The notes under the pieces are model-generated. The model worked only from the letters and a program-made list of their open reading frames with translations. It ran no database searches and was not told where the DNA came from. Below, piece by piece: positions 40,925-49,550 of a stretch of 64,000 nucleotides of DNA. Where the stretch lies: positions 1,055,034 to 1,119,033 of the forward strand of contig NZ_WUTS01000001.1 in assembly GCF_009901955.1 (NCBI RefSeq), in the 5' to 3' direction. Source of the DNA: Halomonas icarae (GTDB lineage: Bacteria; Pseudomonadota; Gammaproteobacteria; Pseudomonadales; Halomonadaceae). The position numbers and the translations under genes were made by a program. Position 1 is the first letter of the stretch. The number at the start of each line of letters is the position of its first letter.

Positions 40925-41128
40925 ATGCGTGCGACAAGCAACCCCGAACGTAGGCGCTTCCTGAAGACACTCGGTGTGGGTACCGTCGCGGCGGGGACTG
41001 CTGCTGCAGTGGGACATGTGACCCTGGTTCAGGCAGACGCCGAGCAGAAGGCCGCTCCTCAAAAGGCCGACACCCACTATCGCGAAACGCCCCATATCCG
41101 CGCCTTCTACGCCACCCTGCGTGATTGA
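40925..41128 (+). CDS. Small twin-arginine signal protein of formate dehydrogenase operon
   Basis: Protein of only 67 residues with a twin-arginine leader (ERRRFLKTLGVGTVAAGTAA) and a short tail that ends in THYRETPHIRAFYATLRD. It matches the small Tat-motif protein family found next to fdhA. AGAGGAGA lies before the ATG at 40925. After export only about 30 residues would remain, or the leader could act as a membrane anchor. Function unknown; perhaps a subunit or export helper of FdhA. Confidence 0.82.
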   Translation: MRATSNPERRRFLKTLGVGTVAAGTAAAVGHVTLVQADAEQKAAPQKADTHYRETPHIRAFYATLRD

Positions 41129-41154
41129 CGGCTGCCAGCAAGGAGAGAAATGTC

Positions 41155-44007
41155 ATGCGTCTGACTCGTAAGGCACCGTCCCAGCAGCCTCAGGGCCTGG
41201 GAATGTCTCGTCGCCAGTTCCTCAAGCGAAGCGGTGCGACCACCGGTGGCCTCGCTGCCGCCGGCTTCATGGGAACTCCGATGATGCGGCGTGCCGAGGC
41301 CGCCGAGAAGACCGCGGTCTCCAACGCCCCGGTGGAAACCCGGCGTACCGTCTGCTCCCACTGTTCCGTGGGCTGTGGTGTCTATGCCGAGGTACAGGAG
41401 GGCGTCTGGACCAAGCAGGAGCCGGCCTTCGACCACCCCATCAACCGTGGTGCTCACTGTGCCAAGGGAGCCTCTCTCCGCCAGCACGGTCACTCCACCC
41501 GCCGCCTCAAGTACCCCATGAAGCTGGTAGGCGGCGAATGGCAGCGCCTGAGCTGGGATGATGCCATCGAGGAGATCGGCAGCAAGGTGCTGGAACTCAC
41601 CGACCAGCATGGTCCCGACAGTATCTACTGGCTGGGTTCGGCCAAGTTCAATAACGAACAGGCCTATCTGATGCGCAAGTTCGCCGCCCTGGCCGGTACC
41701 AACAATACCGACCACCAGGCGCGCATCTGTCACTCCACCACGGTGGCCGGCGTAGCCAACACCTGGGGCTATGGAGCGATGACCAACTCGCTCAACGATA
41801 TTCAGAACAGCAAGTCGATTCTGTTTATCGGCTCCAACCCCAGCGAAGCGCACCCGGTCGCCATGCAGCACATCCTGCTGGCCAAGGAGAAGAGCAACTG
41901 CGAGATCATCGTTGCCGATCCTCGCTTCACGCGGACTGCCGCCAAGGCCAACAAGTTCGTGCGCATTCGTCCCGGCTCCGACGTCGCCTTTATCTGGGGC
42001 CTGCTGTGGCACATCTTCGCCAACGGCTGGGAAGACCGCCAATATATCGAGCAGCGCGTCTATGCCATGGACGAGGTGCGCGCCGAAGTCGCCAACTTCC
42101 CTCCCGACGAGGTGGAGCGCATCACCGGCGTGCCCGAGGCGCAGATGCATGACACCGCCCGGCGACTCGCCGAAAACCGTCCCGGCTGCATCGTCTGGTG
42201 CATGGGGGGAACCCAGCACACCACCGGCAACAACAACACCCGCGCCTACTGCATTCTGGAGCTGGCACTCGGCAACGTCGGCAAGTCTGGCGGGGGCGCC
42301 AACATCTTCCGCGGCCACGACAACGTCCAGGGCGCCACGGATCTGGGGCTGATGTCCCACTCGCTACCCGGCTACTATGGCCTTTCCGAGGGGGCCTGGA
42401 AGCACTGGGCCCGAGTCTGGGATCTCGACTACGAGTGGCTGAAGAGCCGCTTCGACCAGACCGAGTATGCCGATGGCAAGCCCATGCACACCAACGGCAT
42501 CACGGTATCGCGCTGGATCGATGGCGTACTGGAAGATGACGAGAATATCTCCCAGCGAACCCAGCTCAAGGCGATGTTCTACTGGGGGCATGCGGTCAAC
42601 TCCCAGACCCGCGGCCCCGAGATGCAGAAGGCCATGCAGCAGCTGGAGATGATGGTCATCGTCGACCCCTACCCCACGGTGGCTGGCGTCATGCATGGGC
42701 GGCAGGACGGTGTCTACCTGCTGCCGGCGGCCACTCAGTTCGAGACCACCGGGAGTGTCACCGCGACCAACCGCTCGCTGCAGTGGCGCGACAAGGTCAT
42801 CGACCCGCTGTTCGAAGCCAAGCCTGACCACGAGATCATGTACCTGCTCTCGCGCAAGCTGGGCTTCGCCGAGGAGCTCTTCAAGAACATCACGGTGAAT
42901 GGCACCGAGCCACTTATCGAGGACATCACTCGCGAGTTCAATGCCGGCATGTGGACGGTGGGCTATACCGGCCAGAGCCCCGAGCGCCTCAAGCAGCATC
43001 AGAAGAACTGGCACACCTTCAGCTTCAGTGACCTCAAGGCCGAGGGTGGCCCCGCCGATGGCGACTACTACGGCCTGCCATGGCCGTGCTGGGGAACGGC
43101 GGAGATGGGTCACCCCGGTACACCGATCCTCTATGACACCAGCAAGAAGGTCTCCGAGGGTGGCCTGACCTTCCGCGCCCGCTTCGGCATCGAGCGTGAT
43201 GGTGAGAACATCCTCTCCGACGGCTCATACAGCCGGGGATCCGAGCTGGAGGATGGCTATCCGGAGTTCACCGCCCAGATGCTCAAGGATCTTGGCTGGT
43301 GGGACGACCTGACGGAGGAGGAGAAGGCCGAAGCCGAGGGCAAGAACTGGAAGACCGACCTCTCCGGCGGCATCCAGCGCGTGGCCATCGCCCACGAGTG
43401 CGCCCCGTTCGGCAACGCCAAGGCGCGCTGCAATGTCTGGACCTTCCCGGACCCCATTCCCAAGCACCGCGAGCCGCTCTACACCAGCCGCCGCGATCTG
43501 GTGAAGGACTATCCAACCTGGGATGACGTCGACTCCCACTATCGCCTGCCGACTCTCTATCGCAGCATTCAGGAGAAGGATGTCACCGACAGATATCCGA
43601 TCATCCTGACCTCCGGCCGCCTGGTGGAGTACGAGGGCGGTGGCGAAGAGACGCGCTCCATGTCGTGGCTGGCCGAGCTGCAGCAGGAGATGTTCGTCGA
43701 GATCAACCCGGCACTGGCGAACGACCTTGGCATCGCCGAGGGCGAGGATGTCTGGGTAGAAGGCGCCGAGGGGGGGCGCGTCAAGGTCAAGGCGCTGGTC
43801 ACTCCGCGCGTGGCGCGTGAGGTCGTGTTCATGCCCTTCCACTTCGGTGGCAAGTTTCAGGGCGAGAATCTGCATGACCGCTATCCGGAGGGGTCGGCCC
43901 CCTACGTTCAGGGCGAGGCGGCCAACACCGCCACGACCTACGGTTACGACTCGGTGACCCAGATGCAAGAAACCAAGTGCACCCTGTGCCGTATCGAGCG
44001 CGCCTGA
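41155..44007 (+). CDS. fdhA: Formate dehydrogenase catalytic (alpha) subunit, Cys type
   Basis: Molybdopterin enzyme of 950 residues that oxidises formate to CO2 in the periplasm. A twin-arginine signal (MSRRQFLKRSG) is followed by the 4Fe-4S motif CSHCSVGCGVYAEV plus GAHCAKG. The metal ligand is Cys192 in QARICHSTTVAG, where many homologues have selenocysteine, so this is a non-seleno enzyme. Bis-MGD contacts include CMGGTQHTTGNNNTRAYC and a C-terminal molydopterin-binding domain with ILTSGRLVEYEGGGEETRSM (in part). The start at 41155 follows AAGGAGAG. It is the core of an FdhABC complex feeding electrons to FdhB and then FdhC. Confidence 0.96.
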   Translation: MRLTRKAPSQQPQGLGMSRRQFLKRSGATTGGLAAAGFMGTPMMRRAEAAEKTAVSNAPVETRRTVCSHCSVGCGVYAEVQEGVWTKQEPAFDHPINRGAHCAKGASLRQHGHSTRRLKYPMKLVGGEWQRLSWDDAIEEIGSKVLELTDQHGPDSIYWLGSAKFNNEQAYLMRKFAALAGTNNTDHQARICHSTTVAGVANTWGYGAMTNSLNDIQNSKSILFIGSNPSEAHPVAMQHILLAKEKSNCEIIVADPRFTRTAAKANKFVRIRPGSDVAFIWGLLWHIFANGWEDRQYIEQRVYAMDEVRAEVANFPPDEVERITGVPEAQMHDTARRLAENRPGCIVWCMGGTQHTTGNNNTRAYCILELALGNVGKSGGGANIFRGHDNVQGATDLGLMSHSLPGYYGLSEGAWKHWARVWDLDYEWLKSRFDQTEYADGKPMHTNGITVSRWIDGVLEDDENISQRTQLKAMFYWGHAVNSQTRGPEMQKAMQQLEMMVIVDPYPTVAGVMHGRQDGVYLLPAATQFETTGSVTATNRSLQWRDKVIDPLFEAKPDHEIMYLLSRKLGFAEELFKNITVNGTEPLIEDITREFNAGMWTVGYTGQSPERLKQHQKNWHTFSFSDLKAEGGPADGDYYGLPWPCWGTAEMGHPGTPILYDTSKKVSEGGLTFRARFGIERDGENILSDGSYSRGSELEDGYPEFTAQMLKDLGWWDDLTEEEKAEAEGKNWKTDLSGGIQRVAIAHECAPFGNAKARCNVWTFPDPIPKHREPLYTSRRDLVKDYPTWDDVDSHYRLPTLYRSIQEKDVTDRYPIILTSGRLVEYEGGGEETRSMSWLAELQQEMFVEINPALANDLGIAEGEDVWVEGAEGGRVKVKALVTPRVAREVVFMPFHFGGKFQGENLHDRYPEGSAPYVQGEAANTATTYGYDSVTQMQETKCTLCRIERA

Positions 44008-44021
44008 CGCCTGACATGAAA

Positions 44022-44048
44022 CGCGGAGTGGCCAGGTTCCACTCCGCG
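44022..44048 (+). promoter_or_regulatory. Hairpin between fdhA and fdhB
   Basis: CGCGGAGTGG and CCACTCCGCG form a perfect 10-bp stem with a 7-base loop 14 bases after fdhA and just before the fdhB ribosome binding site. No T tract; probably affects mRNA stability or relative expression. Confidence 0.55.
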
Positions 44049-44062
44049 CCAAGGAGATTATC

Positions 44063-44716
44063 ATGGCCCAGATGAAGTTTATGTGTGACGCCGAGCGCTG
44101 CATCGAGTGCAACGGTTGCGTCACCGCCTGCAAGAACGCCAACGAAACCGATTGGGGGATCCAGCGCCGTCGTGTCGTGACACTCAACGACGGACAGCCC
44201 GAGGAGGTCTCCATCTCGGTCGCCTGCATGCACTGTGACGATGCCCCCTGCATGGCGGTCTGCCCCACGGACTGCTTCTACAAGACCGATGATGGCATCG
44301 TGCTCCACGACAAGGACCTCTGCATCGGTTGCGGTTACTGCCTCTATGCCTGCCCCTTCGGCGCCCCGCAGTTCCCCCAGCAGAACGCCTTTGGCGAGCG
44401 CGGCAAGATGGACAAGTGCACCTTCTGTGCCGGCGGCCCGGCGGAAACCAAGGAAGAGGAGTTCCAGAAGTACGGCGCCAACCGTATCGAGGAGGGCAAG
44501 TTGCCGCTGTGTGCCGAAATGTGCTCCACCAAGGCCCTGCTGGCCGGTGATGCCCAGGAAGTGGCGGATATCTTCCGCCAGCGGGTCGTGCGGCGCGGCC
44601 ACCCCGATGGGGGCTGGTCCGGTAACCAGCGTCGCGAAAGGCAGCAGACCAGGGCGGGCCAGCCTGATGTTTCCATGGCTGACTCTCTCGCTTACGACGC
44701 CGCACGCCAGGGCTGA
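44063..44716 (+). CDS. fdhB: Formate dehydrogenase iron-sulfur (beta) subunit
   Basis: Protein of 217 residues with four 4Fe-4S cysteine groups: CIECNGCVTACK, CMHCDDAPCMAVCPTDC, CIGCGYCLYACPFGAP and CTFCAGGP with CAEMCSTK. It relays electrons from FdhA to the cytochrome subunit. It has no signal peptide and is presumably exported with FdhA. AAGGAG precedes the ATG; fdhC follows 12 bases later. Confidence 0.95.
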   Translation: MAQMKFMCDAERCIECNGCVTACKNANETDWGIQRRRVVTLNDGQPEEVSISVACMHCDDAPCMAVCPTDCFYKTDDGIVLHDKDLCIGCGYCLYACPFGAPQFPQQNAFGERGKMDKCTFCAGGPAETKEEEFQKYGANRIEEGKLPLCAEMCSTKALLAGDAQEVADIFRQRVVRRGHPDGGWSGNQRRERQQTRAGQPDVSMADSLAYDAARQG

Positions 44717-44728
44717 GGAGGTGATGTC

Positions 44729-45787
44729 ATGAGTCACACCATCCATTGGCGGTCGCTATGGCGACTGCCTTTCCTGGCGCTGTTGCTGGTGGTTGGTCTC
44801 GCGCTGACCCAGGTCGCCGAGGCTCAATCGGACCCACAGGCGGAGGCGGCAACTGCCGTGCCCGCCCTGGATGCCGACACCTGGCGGCAGGTACGCAGCG
44901 GTGAGGTCGATGCCTACTACCGCGACAGCCGCTTCGACTCCACCTACAACCTGGTCAATGCCAGCGGCGAGAGCTGGCGCCAGTGGCGTAATCGCTGGGT
45001 ATCACCCTATGGCCTGATCGTCATGGGCGGCATGCTGGTGATGATCGTCATCTTCTACCTGGTCGCCGGTCGCAAACGGCTGGAAGAGCCACGCACGGGC
45101 AACAAGTTGCTTCGCTGGAGTGCACTCGAGCGGACGCTGCACTGGAGTGTCGCGACACTGTTTATCGTGCTGGCACTGACCGGCGTCACGCTGCTCTACG
45201 GCAAGCATGTCTTCTATCCACTGTTCGGGGCCGGTATCTGGGGCACCATGGTGTCGGGCTCCAAGCTACTGCACAACTATCTGGGGCCCCTCTTCGGCAT
45301 CCTGTTGATTGTGCTGCTGGCCAAGCTGTTCGTGCACAACCTGCCGAAGAAGCATGACCTCGAGTGGTTCCGCAAGGGCGGTGGCATGATCGGCAATGAG
45401 CATCCCGATGCCGGTTTCGCCAATGCCGGCGAGAAGGTCTGGTACTGGCTGCTGGCCACCGCCGGCATTGTGGTGATCATCAGCGGCCTGGTGCTCGACT
45501 TCCCCAACTATGGACAGGCACGGGACACCATGCAGTGGGCCAACCTGATCCATGCAGTGGGTGCCCTGGGCCTGACCGCCGTGGCCTTTGGCCATATCTA
45601 TATCGGCACCATTGGCACCGAGGGCTCCCTGGAGGGAATGACCACCGGCTATGTCGACGAGACCTGGGCCAAGGAGCACCACAACCTCTGGTACGAAGAG
45701 GTGAAGGGAGAGACGGTCCCGGAGGAACAGATTGCCTCGCGTGGCAAGAATGACACCGCCCAGGGACCCGCCCAGAGCTCCCCTTGA
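44729..45787 (+). CDS. fdhC: Formate dehydrogenase cytochrome b (gamma) subunit
   Basis: Inner-membrane di-heme subunit of 352 residues that passes electrons to the quinone pool. It has an N-terminal signal-like segment ending QVAEAQS, a periplasmic part of about 60 residues, and then the helices LIVMGGMLVMIVIFYLVAG, LHWSVATLFIVLALTGVTLL, LGPLFGILLIVLLAKLFVHN, WYWLLATAGIVVIISGLVLDF (in part) and LIHAVGALGLTAVAFGHIYIG, with heme His residues in LHWS, HNYLG, IHAVG and FGHIYIG. The N-terminal extension places it in the FDH-3-like group rather than with short FdnI. Confidence 0.93.
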   Translation: MSHTIHWRSLWRLPFLALLLVVGLALTQVAEAQSDPQAEAATAVPALDADTWRQVRSGEVDAYYRDSRFDSTYNLVNASGESWRQWRNRWVSPYGLIVMGGMLVMIVIFYLVAGRKRLEEPRTGNKLLRWSALERTLHWSVATLFIVLALTGVTLLYGKHVFYPLFGAGIWGTMVSGSKLLHNYLGPLFGILLIVLLAKLFVHNLPKKHDLEWFRKGGGMIGNEHPDAGFANAGEKVWYWLLATAGIVVIISGLVLDFPNYGQARDTMQWANLIHAVGALGLTAVAFGHIYIGTIGTEGSLEGMTTGYVDETWAKEHHNLWYEEVKGETVPEEQIASRGKNDTAQGPAQSSP

Positions 45788-45808
45788 ACCGCTCGTCACT
45801 CAACCATC

Positions 45809-45835
45809 GACACCGCCCGAGGGCGGTGTCTTTTT
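45809..45835 (+). terminator. Rho-independent terminator of the fdh operon
   Basis: GACACCGCC, a CGAG loop and GGCGGTGTC form a perfect 9-bp stem followed by TTTTT, 21 bases after the fdhC stop. Confidence 0.95.
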
Positions 45836-45873
45836 GTTATGCTGGACGAAAACCGCACAGAGGAGAGCGTCTT

Positions 45874-46209
45874 ATGCACCATCTCGACGAGACAACCCGT
45901 ACCGAGCTCGAAGCCGCGGCATTTCGCCACCTTCTGCGTCACCTCGATGAGCACAAGGAGGTACAGAATATCGATCTGATGATCCTTGCCGACTTCTGCC
46001 GCAACTGCCTGTCGAAGTGGCTGGTGGGCGCCGCCGAGGAACGCGGCGCCGAACTCGACTACGAGACGGCGCGCGAGTATGTCTACGGTATGCCCTATGG
46101 CGAATGGAAGGAGAAGTATCAGCTGGATGCCACGTCGGAGCAGCAGGCCGCCTTCCAGGCCCAGCAGGCGCGAAAACAGGGCCGCGAGGAGTCATCCCAG
46201 AATGGCTGA
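45874..46209 (+). CDS. DUF1244 family protein
   Basis: Small cytoplasmic protein of 111 residues. The start at 45874 follows AGAGGAGAG and lies after the fdh terminator; codons further upstream run through that terminator and are unlikely to be used. The core AAAFRHLLRHLDEHKEVQNIDLM (in part), LADFCRNCLSKW and YVYGMPYGEWKEKYQ matches DUF1244. The CRNC pair could bind metal. It overlaps moaB by 8 bases, so a link to molybdenum cofactor synthesis is possible, but function is unknown. Confidence 0.88.
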   Translation: MHHLDETTRTELEAAAFRHLLRHLDEHKEVQNIDLMILADFCRNCLSKWLVGAAEERGAELDYETAREYVYGMPYGEWKEKYQLDATSEQQAAFQAQQARKQGREESSQNG

Positions 46210-46723
46210 GCCGATGATTCCCCTCTCTGTCGCCGTATTGACGGTGTCCGATACCCGCACCGAAGAGACCGACCGCAGCGGGCAGGTACTGGTCGAACGC
46301 CTGGAGCGCACCGGGCACCGACTGGCCGACAAGCGTATTGTCCGCGATGATATCTATCAGATTCGCGCCGTCGTGGCGGCCTGGATCGCCGACCCCGACA
46401 TTCAGGTCGTGCTGACCACCGGAGGAACAGGCTTTACCGGACGCGACTCCACACCGGAGGCGGTCTCGGTGCTGTTCGATAAACGCATCGAGGGATTTGG
46501 TGAACTATTCCGCCATCTGAGTTGGCAGGAAATCGGCAGCTCCACCGTACAGAGCCGCTGCCTGGCCGGGCTCGCCAATGCGACCGTCATCTTCTGCCTG
46601 CCCGGCTCCACCGGCGCCTGCCGGACCGCCTGGGACGGCATCCTGGCCGAGCAGCTCGATAGCCGTCACAAGCCGTGCAATTTTGCCAACCTGGTGATTC
46701 CCGAGCGGGGTCAGCATGGATAG
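46202..46723 (+). CDS. moaB: Molybdenum cofactor protein MoaB/Mog family
   Basis: Protein of 173 residues that adenylylates molybdopterin or acts as its homologue. Motifs: VAVLTVSDTRTEETDRSGQVL, VLTTGGTGFTGRDSTPEA, and FCLPGSTGACRTAWDGIL. ATG at 46202 overlaps the DUF1244 gene and has GAGGAG 11 bases upstream; a second ATG at 46214 is possible. It overlaps moeA by 8 bases. Confidence 0.93.
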   Translation: MAEPMIPLSVAVLTVSDTRTEETDRSGQVLVERLERTGHRLADKRIVRDDIYQIRAVVAAWIADPDIQVVLTTGGTGFTGRDSTPEAVSVLFDKRIEGFGELFRHLSWQEIGSSTVQSRCLAGLANATVIFCLPGSTGACRTAWDGILAEQLDSRHKPCNFANLVIPERGQHG

Positions 46724-47930
46724 CCCACTCAAACCGGTGACGGCGGCTCTTGACGCGCTGCTCAAGGATGTCGGGGTGCTCGAGACCCAGCGCGTGGCGT
46801 GCGAGGAGGCCGCCGGCCGCGTGCTGGCCAATGACGTCATGGCGCGACTCGATGTGCCCTCCTTCGACAACAGCGCCATGGATGGCTATGCGCTGCACCA
46901 TGGCGATGCCGGCCAGGCACTGCCCATTCGCCAGCGGATCGCCGCCGGGACTACGGTGCAGCCACTGTCGCCCGGCAGCTGCGCGCGGATCTTCACCGGC
47001 GGAGAGATTCCGCCGGGAGCCGACTGCGTCGTGATGCAGGAGCGTGTCGAGGTAGCGGATGGCGTCGCCACCCTTCCCGGCGATATCCCGCAGGGTGACA
47101 ACATCCGTCGACGGGGCCGAGACGTTGCCTGCGGCTCGGTTCTGCTGGAGGCCGGCCGTCGCCTGGAGGCCGCCGCCCTGGGGCATCTTGCCGGCCAGGG
47201 CATCACCGAGGTGGAGGTACGCCGGCGTCCACGCGTCGCGCTGCTCTCCACCGGGGATGAGATCGTCGACCCCGGCACTCCTCTGGGGCCGGGACAACTC
47301 TATAACTCCAATCGCCCCATGCTGCGCCGCCTGCTGGAACGCTTCGGGGCAACGGTCGTCTCGATGACATCGATTCCCGACGACCCTTCCGCTACCCGCC
47401 GCATGCTCGCCGAGGCCGCCAGCCACGCCGACATCGTGGTGACTACTGGAGGTGTCAGCGTCGGCGAGGAGGATCACGTCAAGGCGGCGGTGGAAGCGTT
47501 GGGGGAGCTGGACCTGTGGCGTCTGGCGATCCGTCCAGGGAAACCGCTGGCCCTGGGCAGAATCGGCCGCGGCAACGGCGATGGTGAGGCGCGCTTCGTG
47601 GGACTTCCCGGTAACCCGGTCTCAAGCTTCGTCGGGACCTGGCTGTTCCTGAGGCCCCTGATAGGCCGCATGCTGGGCTGCCCGGCCCTTACCACGCTAC
47701 CCGAAATACCGGCGCGCAGTGGATTTGCGACCCGGACCGGGCCTCGCGCGCATTACATGCGTGTGAAGCTGCGCTTCGATGACCAGGGCGTGCATGCCGA
47801 GGCCTTTACCGACCAGAACTCGGCCGTCCTCTCCTCCTGCATCGAGGCCGACGCTTTGGCGGTCATTCCCGCGGAGACCTCGATCTCCCCCGGAGAGCCG
47901 ATCAACTGCCTGTGGCTCATGAGCGGTTAG
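46716..47930 (+). CDS. moeA: Molybdopterin molybdenumtransferase MoeA
   Basis: Protein of 404 residues that inserts molybdate into adenylylated molybdopterin. Signatures: DVPSFDNSAMDGYALH, ARIFTGGEIPPGADCVVMQE, RRRGRDVACGS, LLSTGDEIVDPG, VVTTGGVSVGEEDHVK and GLPGNPVSSFV. With moaB it supplies cofactor for the formate dehydrogenase just upstream. Its last 14 bases overlap the convergent acpH gene. Confidence 0.95.
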   Translation: MDSPLKPVTAALDALLKDVGVLETQRVACEEAAGRVLANDVMARLDVPSFDNSAMDGYALHHGDAGQALPIRQRIAAGTTVQPLSPGSCARIFTGGEIPPGADCVVMQERVEVADGVATLPGDIPQGDNIRRRGRDVACGSVLLEAGRRLEAAALGHLAGQGITEVEVRRRPRVALLSTGDEIVDPGTPLGPGQLYNSNRPMLRRLLERFGATVVSMTSIPDDPSATRRMLAEAASHADIVVTTGGVSVGEEDHVKAAVEALGELDLWRLAIRPGKPLALGRIGRGNGDGEARFVGLPGNPVSSFVGTWLFLRPLIGRMLGCPALTTLPEIPARSGFATRTGPRAHYMRVKLRFDDQGVHAEAFTDQNSAVLSSCIEADALAVIPAETSISPGEPINCLWLMSG

Positions 47931-48504
47931 TATCATAAGGAGCGACTTCCAGCGCTTCGCGCACATCGGACCAGAGGCGCTGAAACTCTTCCCCCAGTCT
48001 GGGATATTCGGCTTCCAGCCACGGCACCAGTTCCGCGAGCCGGTTGGGTCCCGAGAGGCGCTGACCAATGCCACGGATGGCTCGGCAGGTGAAGCTAAAG
48101 TCGGCATAGCGACGCAGCCAATCCTGCTCCACCAGCACGGGCACCATCGGTGCCAGCCGTGAGGGTGCCGAGCGGCGGCTCAGCAACCGATAACTGCGTG
48201 AGACGACCGACGACTCCTCATCCTGCGCCTCTTCGAGGTCCAGGGCCACAAAGTGGTCCCAGACCAGATCCAGGGCGATGCCCATATAGCGTCTGCCAGA
48301 GCGTGGCGAGCACGCCAGAATATCTCGGGTCACCGCGTGGCGATCCACGAAGGCATCGACCCGACGGTGGTGACGGATGCCGTGCGCCACGTCGGTGGAC
48401 CAGGCCTCCAGGTCGCTCCCCTTCACGCCATCGGCGATCAGATTGCCATACAGAAAATCGTCGCCTCCACCGCGGGCGAGCCAGGCATGGGCAAGGAAGT
48501 TCAT
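47917..48504 (-). CDS. acpH: Acyl carrier protein phosphodiesterase
   Basis: Cytoplasmic enzyme of 195 residues that removes the phosphopantetheine arm of acyl carrier protein. Family hallmarks are MNFLAHAWLARGGGDDFLYGNLIADG (in part), the HD-like segment GIRHHRRVDAFVDRH and ALDLVWDHFVALDLEE. It follows tusE by 7 bases on the same strand and overlaps moeA tail-to-tail. Confidence 0.92.
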   Translation of the reverse strand: MNFLAHAWLARGGGDDFLYGNLIADGVKGSDLEAWSTDVAHGIRHHRRVDAFVDRHAVTRDILACSPRSGRRYMGIALDLVWDHFVALDLEEAQDEESSVVSRSYRLLSRRSAPSRLAPMVPVLVEQDWLRRYADFSFTCRAIRGIGQRLSGPNRLAELVPWLEAEYPRLGEEFQRLWSDVREALEVAPYDTNRS

Positions 48505-48511
48505 AATGGCC

Positions 48512-48865
48512 TCATAGGCAGTTGGCGGGCTTGGGTAGCCCTGCCAGTCGTGCGCCTACCTTGGCGGGGCTGCCCGGGAACAGTTTCATCAGGTAGATCG
48601 AGCGTCCCTTGTCGGGCCCGAGGGCCTGGCCGACGGCCTTTACCAGTGGACGCATCGCCGGTGCCTGTTCGAAGCGGGCATAGAAGTCCCGCAGCACCTG
48701 GATGACCTCCCAATGCTCTGCGGTCATCGCGATGCCCTCCTCCTCCGCGAGCTGCTCACAGACGTGTATCGACCAGTCGTTCATGTTGACGAGATAGCCT
48801 TCGGGATCGAGCGGGATATTTTGATTATAGACACGTAGATAACGGTATATTTCTGTGCTTGCCAT
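48512..48865 (-). CDS. tusE: Sulfurtransferase TusE (DsrC family)
   Basis: Protein of 117 residues, last carrier in the Tus relay that brings sulfur to MnmA for 2-thiouridine in tRNA. The start at 48865 gives MASTEIYRYLRVY. The core is DPEGYLVNMNDWSIHVCEQLA and HWEVIQVLRDFYARFEQAPAMRPLVK (in part), and the single conserved penultimate Cys is in KPANCL; the second Cys of true dissimilatory DsrC is missing. Its start overlaps the tusB stop by one base. Confidence 0.93.
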   Translation of the reverse strand: MASTEIYRYLRVYNQNIPLDPEGYLVNMNDWSIHVCEQLAEEEGIAMTAEHWEVIQVLRDFYARFEQAPAMRPLVKAVGQALGPDKGRSIYLMKLFPGSPAKVGARLAGLPKPANCL

Positions 48866-49152
48866 CAGTACCAGCTCACCGTGCGCTCGCACGTTTCGGT
48901 CATGGAAATGAAGCCTTCGACGTCGACAACCCTCACCGCTTGGTCCCGGAGCGGGAGGAGTCCACGGGACTCGAGGTCTTCCTGCAGGGCATAGAGGCGC
49001 CCCGCCACCCGGTTGAAATGCTCCCGGTGTGCCGGCAAGGCACCGATGACACCATCTTCGATCAACAGCAGCTTGTCATCCGGCCCCATTCCCGCCAAGG
49101 CCTGGGCAAGAACCTGGGATGTCGGGGGCCTGTTCAGGGTATGCAGCAACAT
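48865..49152 (-). CDS. tusB: Sulfurtransferase complex subunit TusB (DsrH-like)
   Basis: Small protein of 95 residues: MLLHTLNRPPTSQVLAQAL, LLLIEDGVIGAL and VRVVDVEGFISMTETCERTVSWY (in part). It forms the TusBCD hexamer that takes sulfur from TusA to TusE. It lies 11 bases after tusC. Confidence 0.9.
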   Translation of the reverse strand: MLLHTLNRPPTSQVLAQALAGMGPDDKLLLIEDGVIGALPAHREHFNRVAGRLYALQEDLESRGLLPLRDQAVRVVDVEGFISMTETCERTVSWY

Positions 49153-49163
49153 GGCGTGCCTCG

Positions 49164-49538
49164 TCAGAAATTCAGTACCAGGGCATGTGATGCCACCAGG
49201 CGGGAGATCTCGGCGTCGTCCACCCCCGTGACAGGGAGCATCAGCTGATCGCTGGTCAAACCGAGCTCATCCATGCCCCGCTGCTCCACCAGCAGGTTGT
49301 CGATGTCGTACATCTCGAGCATGGCGAGTGTCGGGGCCGTACCCTTCTGCCCCAGCGGGCCTGCCTGTTGCCCCTCAAGCAGCGCCGTAATGCCCTCGCC
49401 CATGAACAGCAGCGTGACTCGCCGATCGAAGGCCGCAGCGACCAGGGCGACATCGAGTCCCTCCTTGAGCCAGCTGGAGCCATGAGGGGCATGGCGCAGG
49501 ATCACCATCAGCTCGGCCTGAGATGTTGCATCTTGCAT
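49164..49538 (-). CDS. tusC: Sulfurtransferase complex subunit TusC (DsrF-like)
   Basis: Protein of 124 residues of the DsrE/F fold: MVILRHAPHGSSWLKEGLDVALVAAAFD (in part), VTLLFMGEGITALLEGQ and a C-terminal EISRLVASHALVLNF. Structural subunit of the TusBCD complex, 12 bases after tusD. Confidence 0.9.
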   Translation of the reverse strand: MQDATSQAELMVILRHAPHGSSWLKEGLDVALVAAAFDRRVTLLFMGEGITALLEGQQAGPLGQKGTAPTLAMLEMYDIDNLLVEQRGMDELGLTSDQLMLPVTGVDDAEISRLVASHALVLNF

Positions 49539-49550
49539 CGGAAACTCTCC

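Noticed and set aside
41700-41760. Selenocysteine in the formate dehydrogenase
   Set aside because: The codon at the metal-ligand position is TGT (Cys), not TGA, so no recoding is needed.
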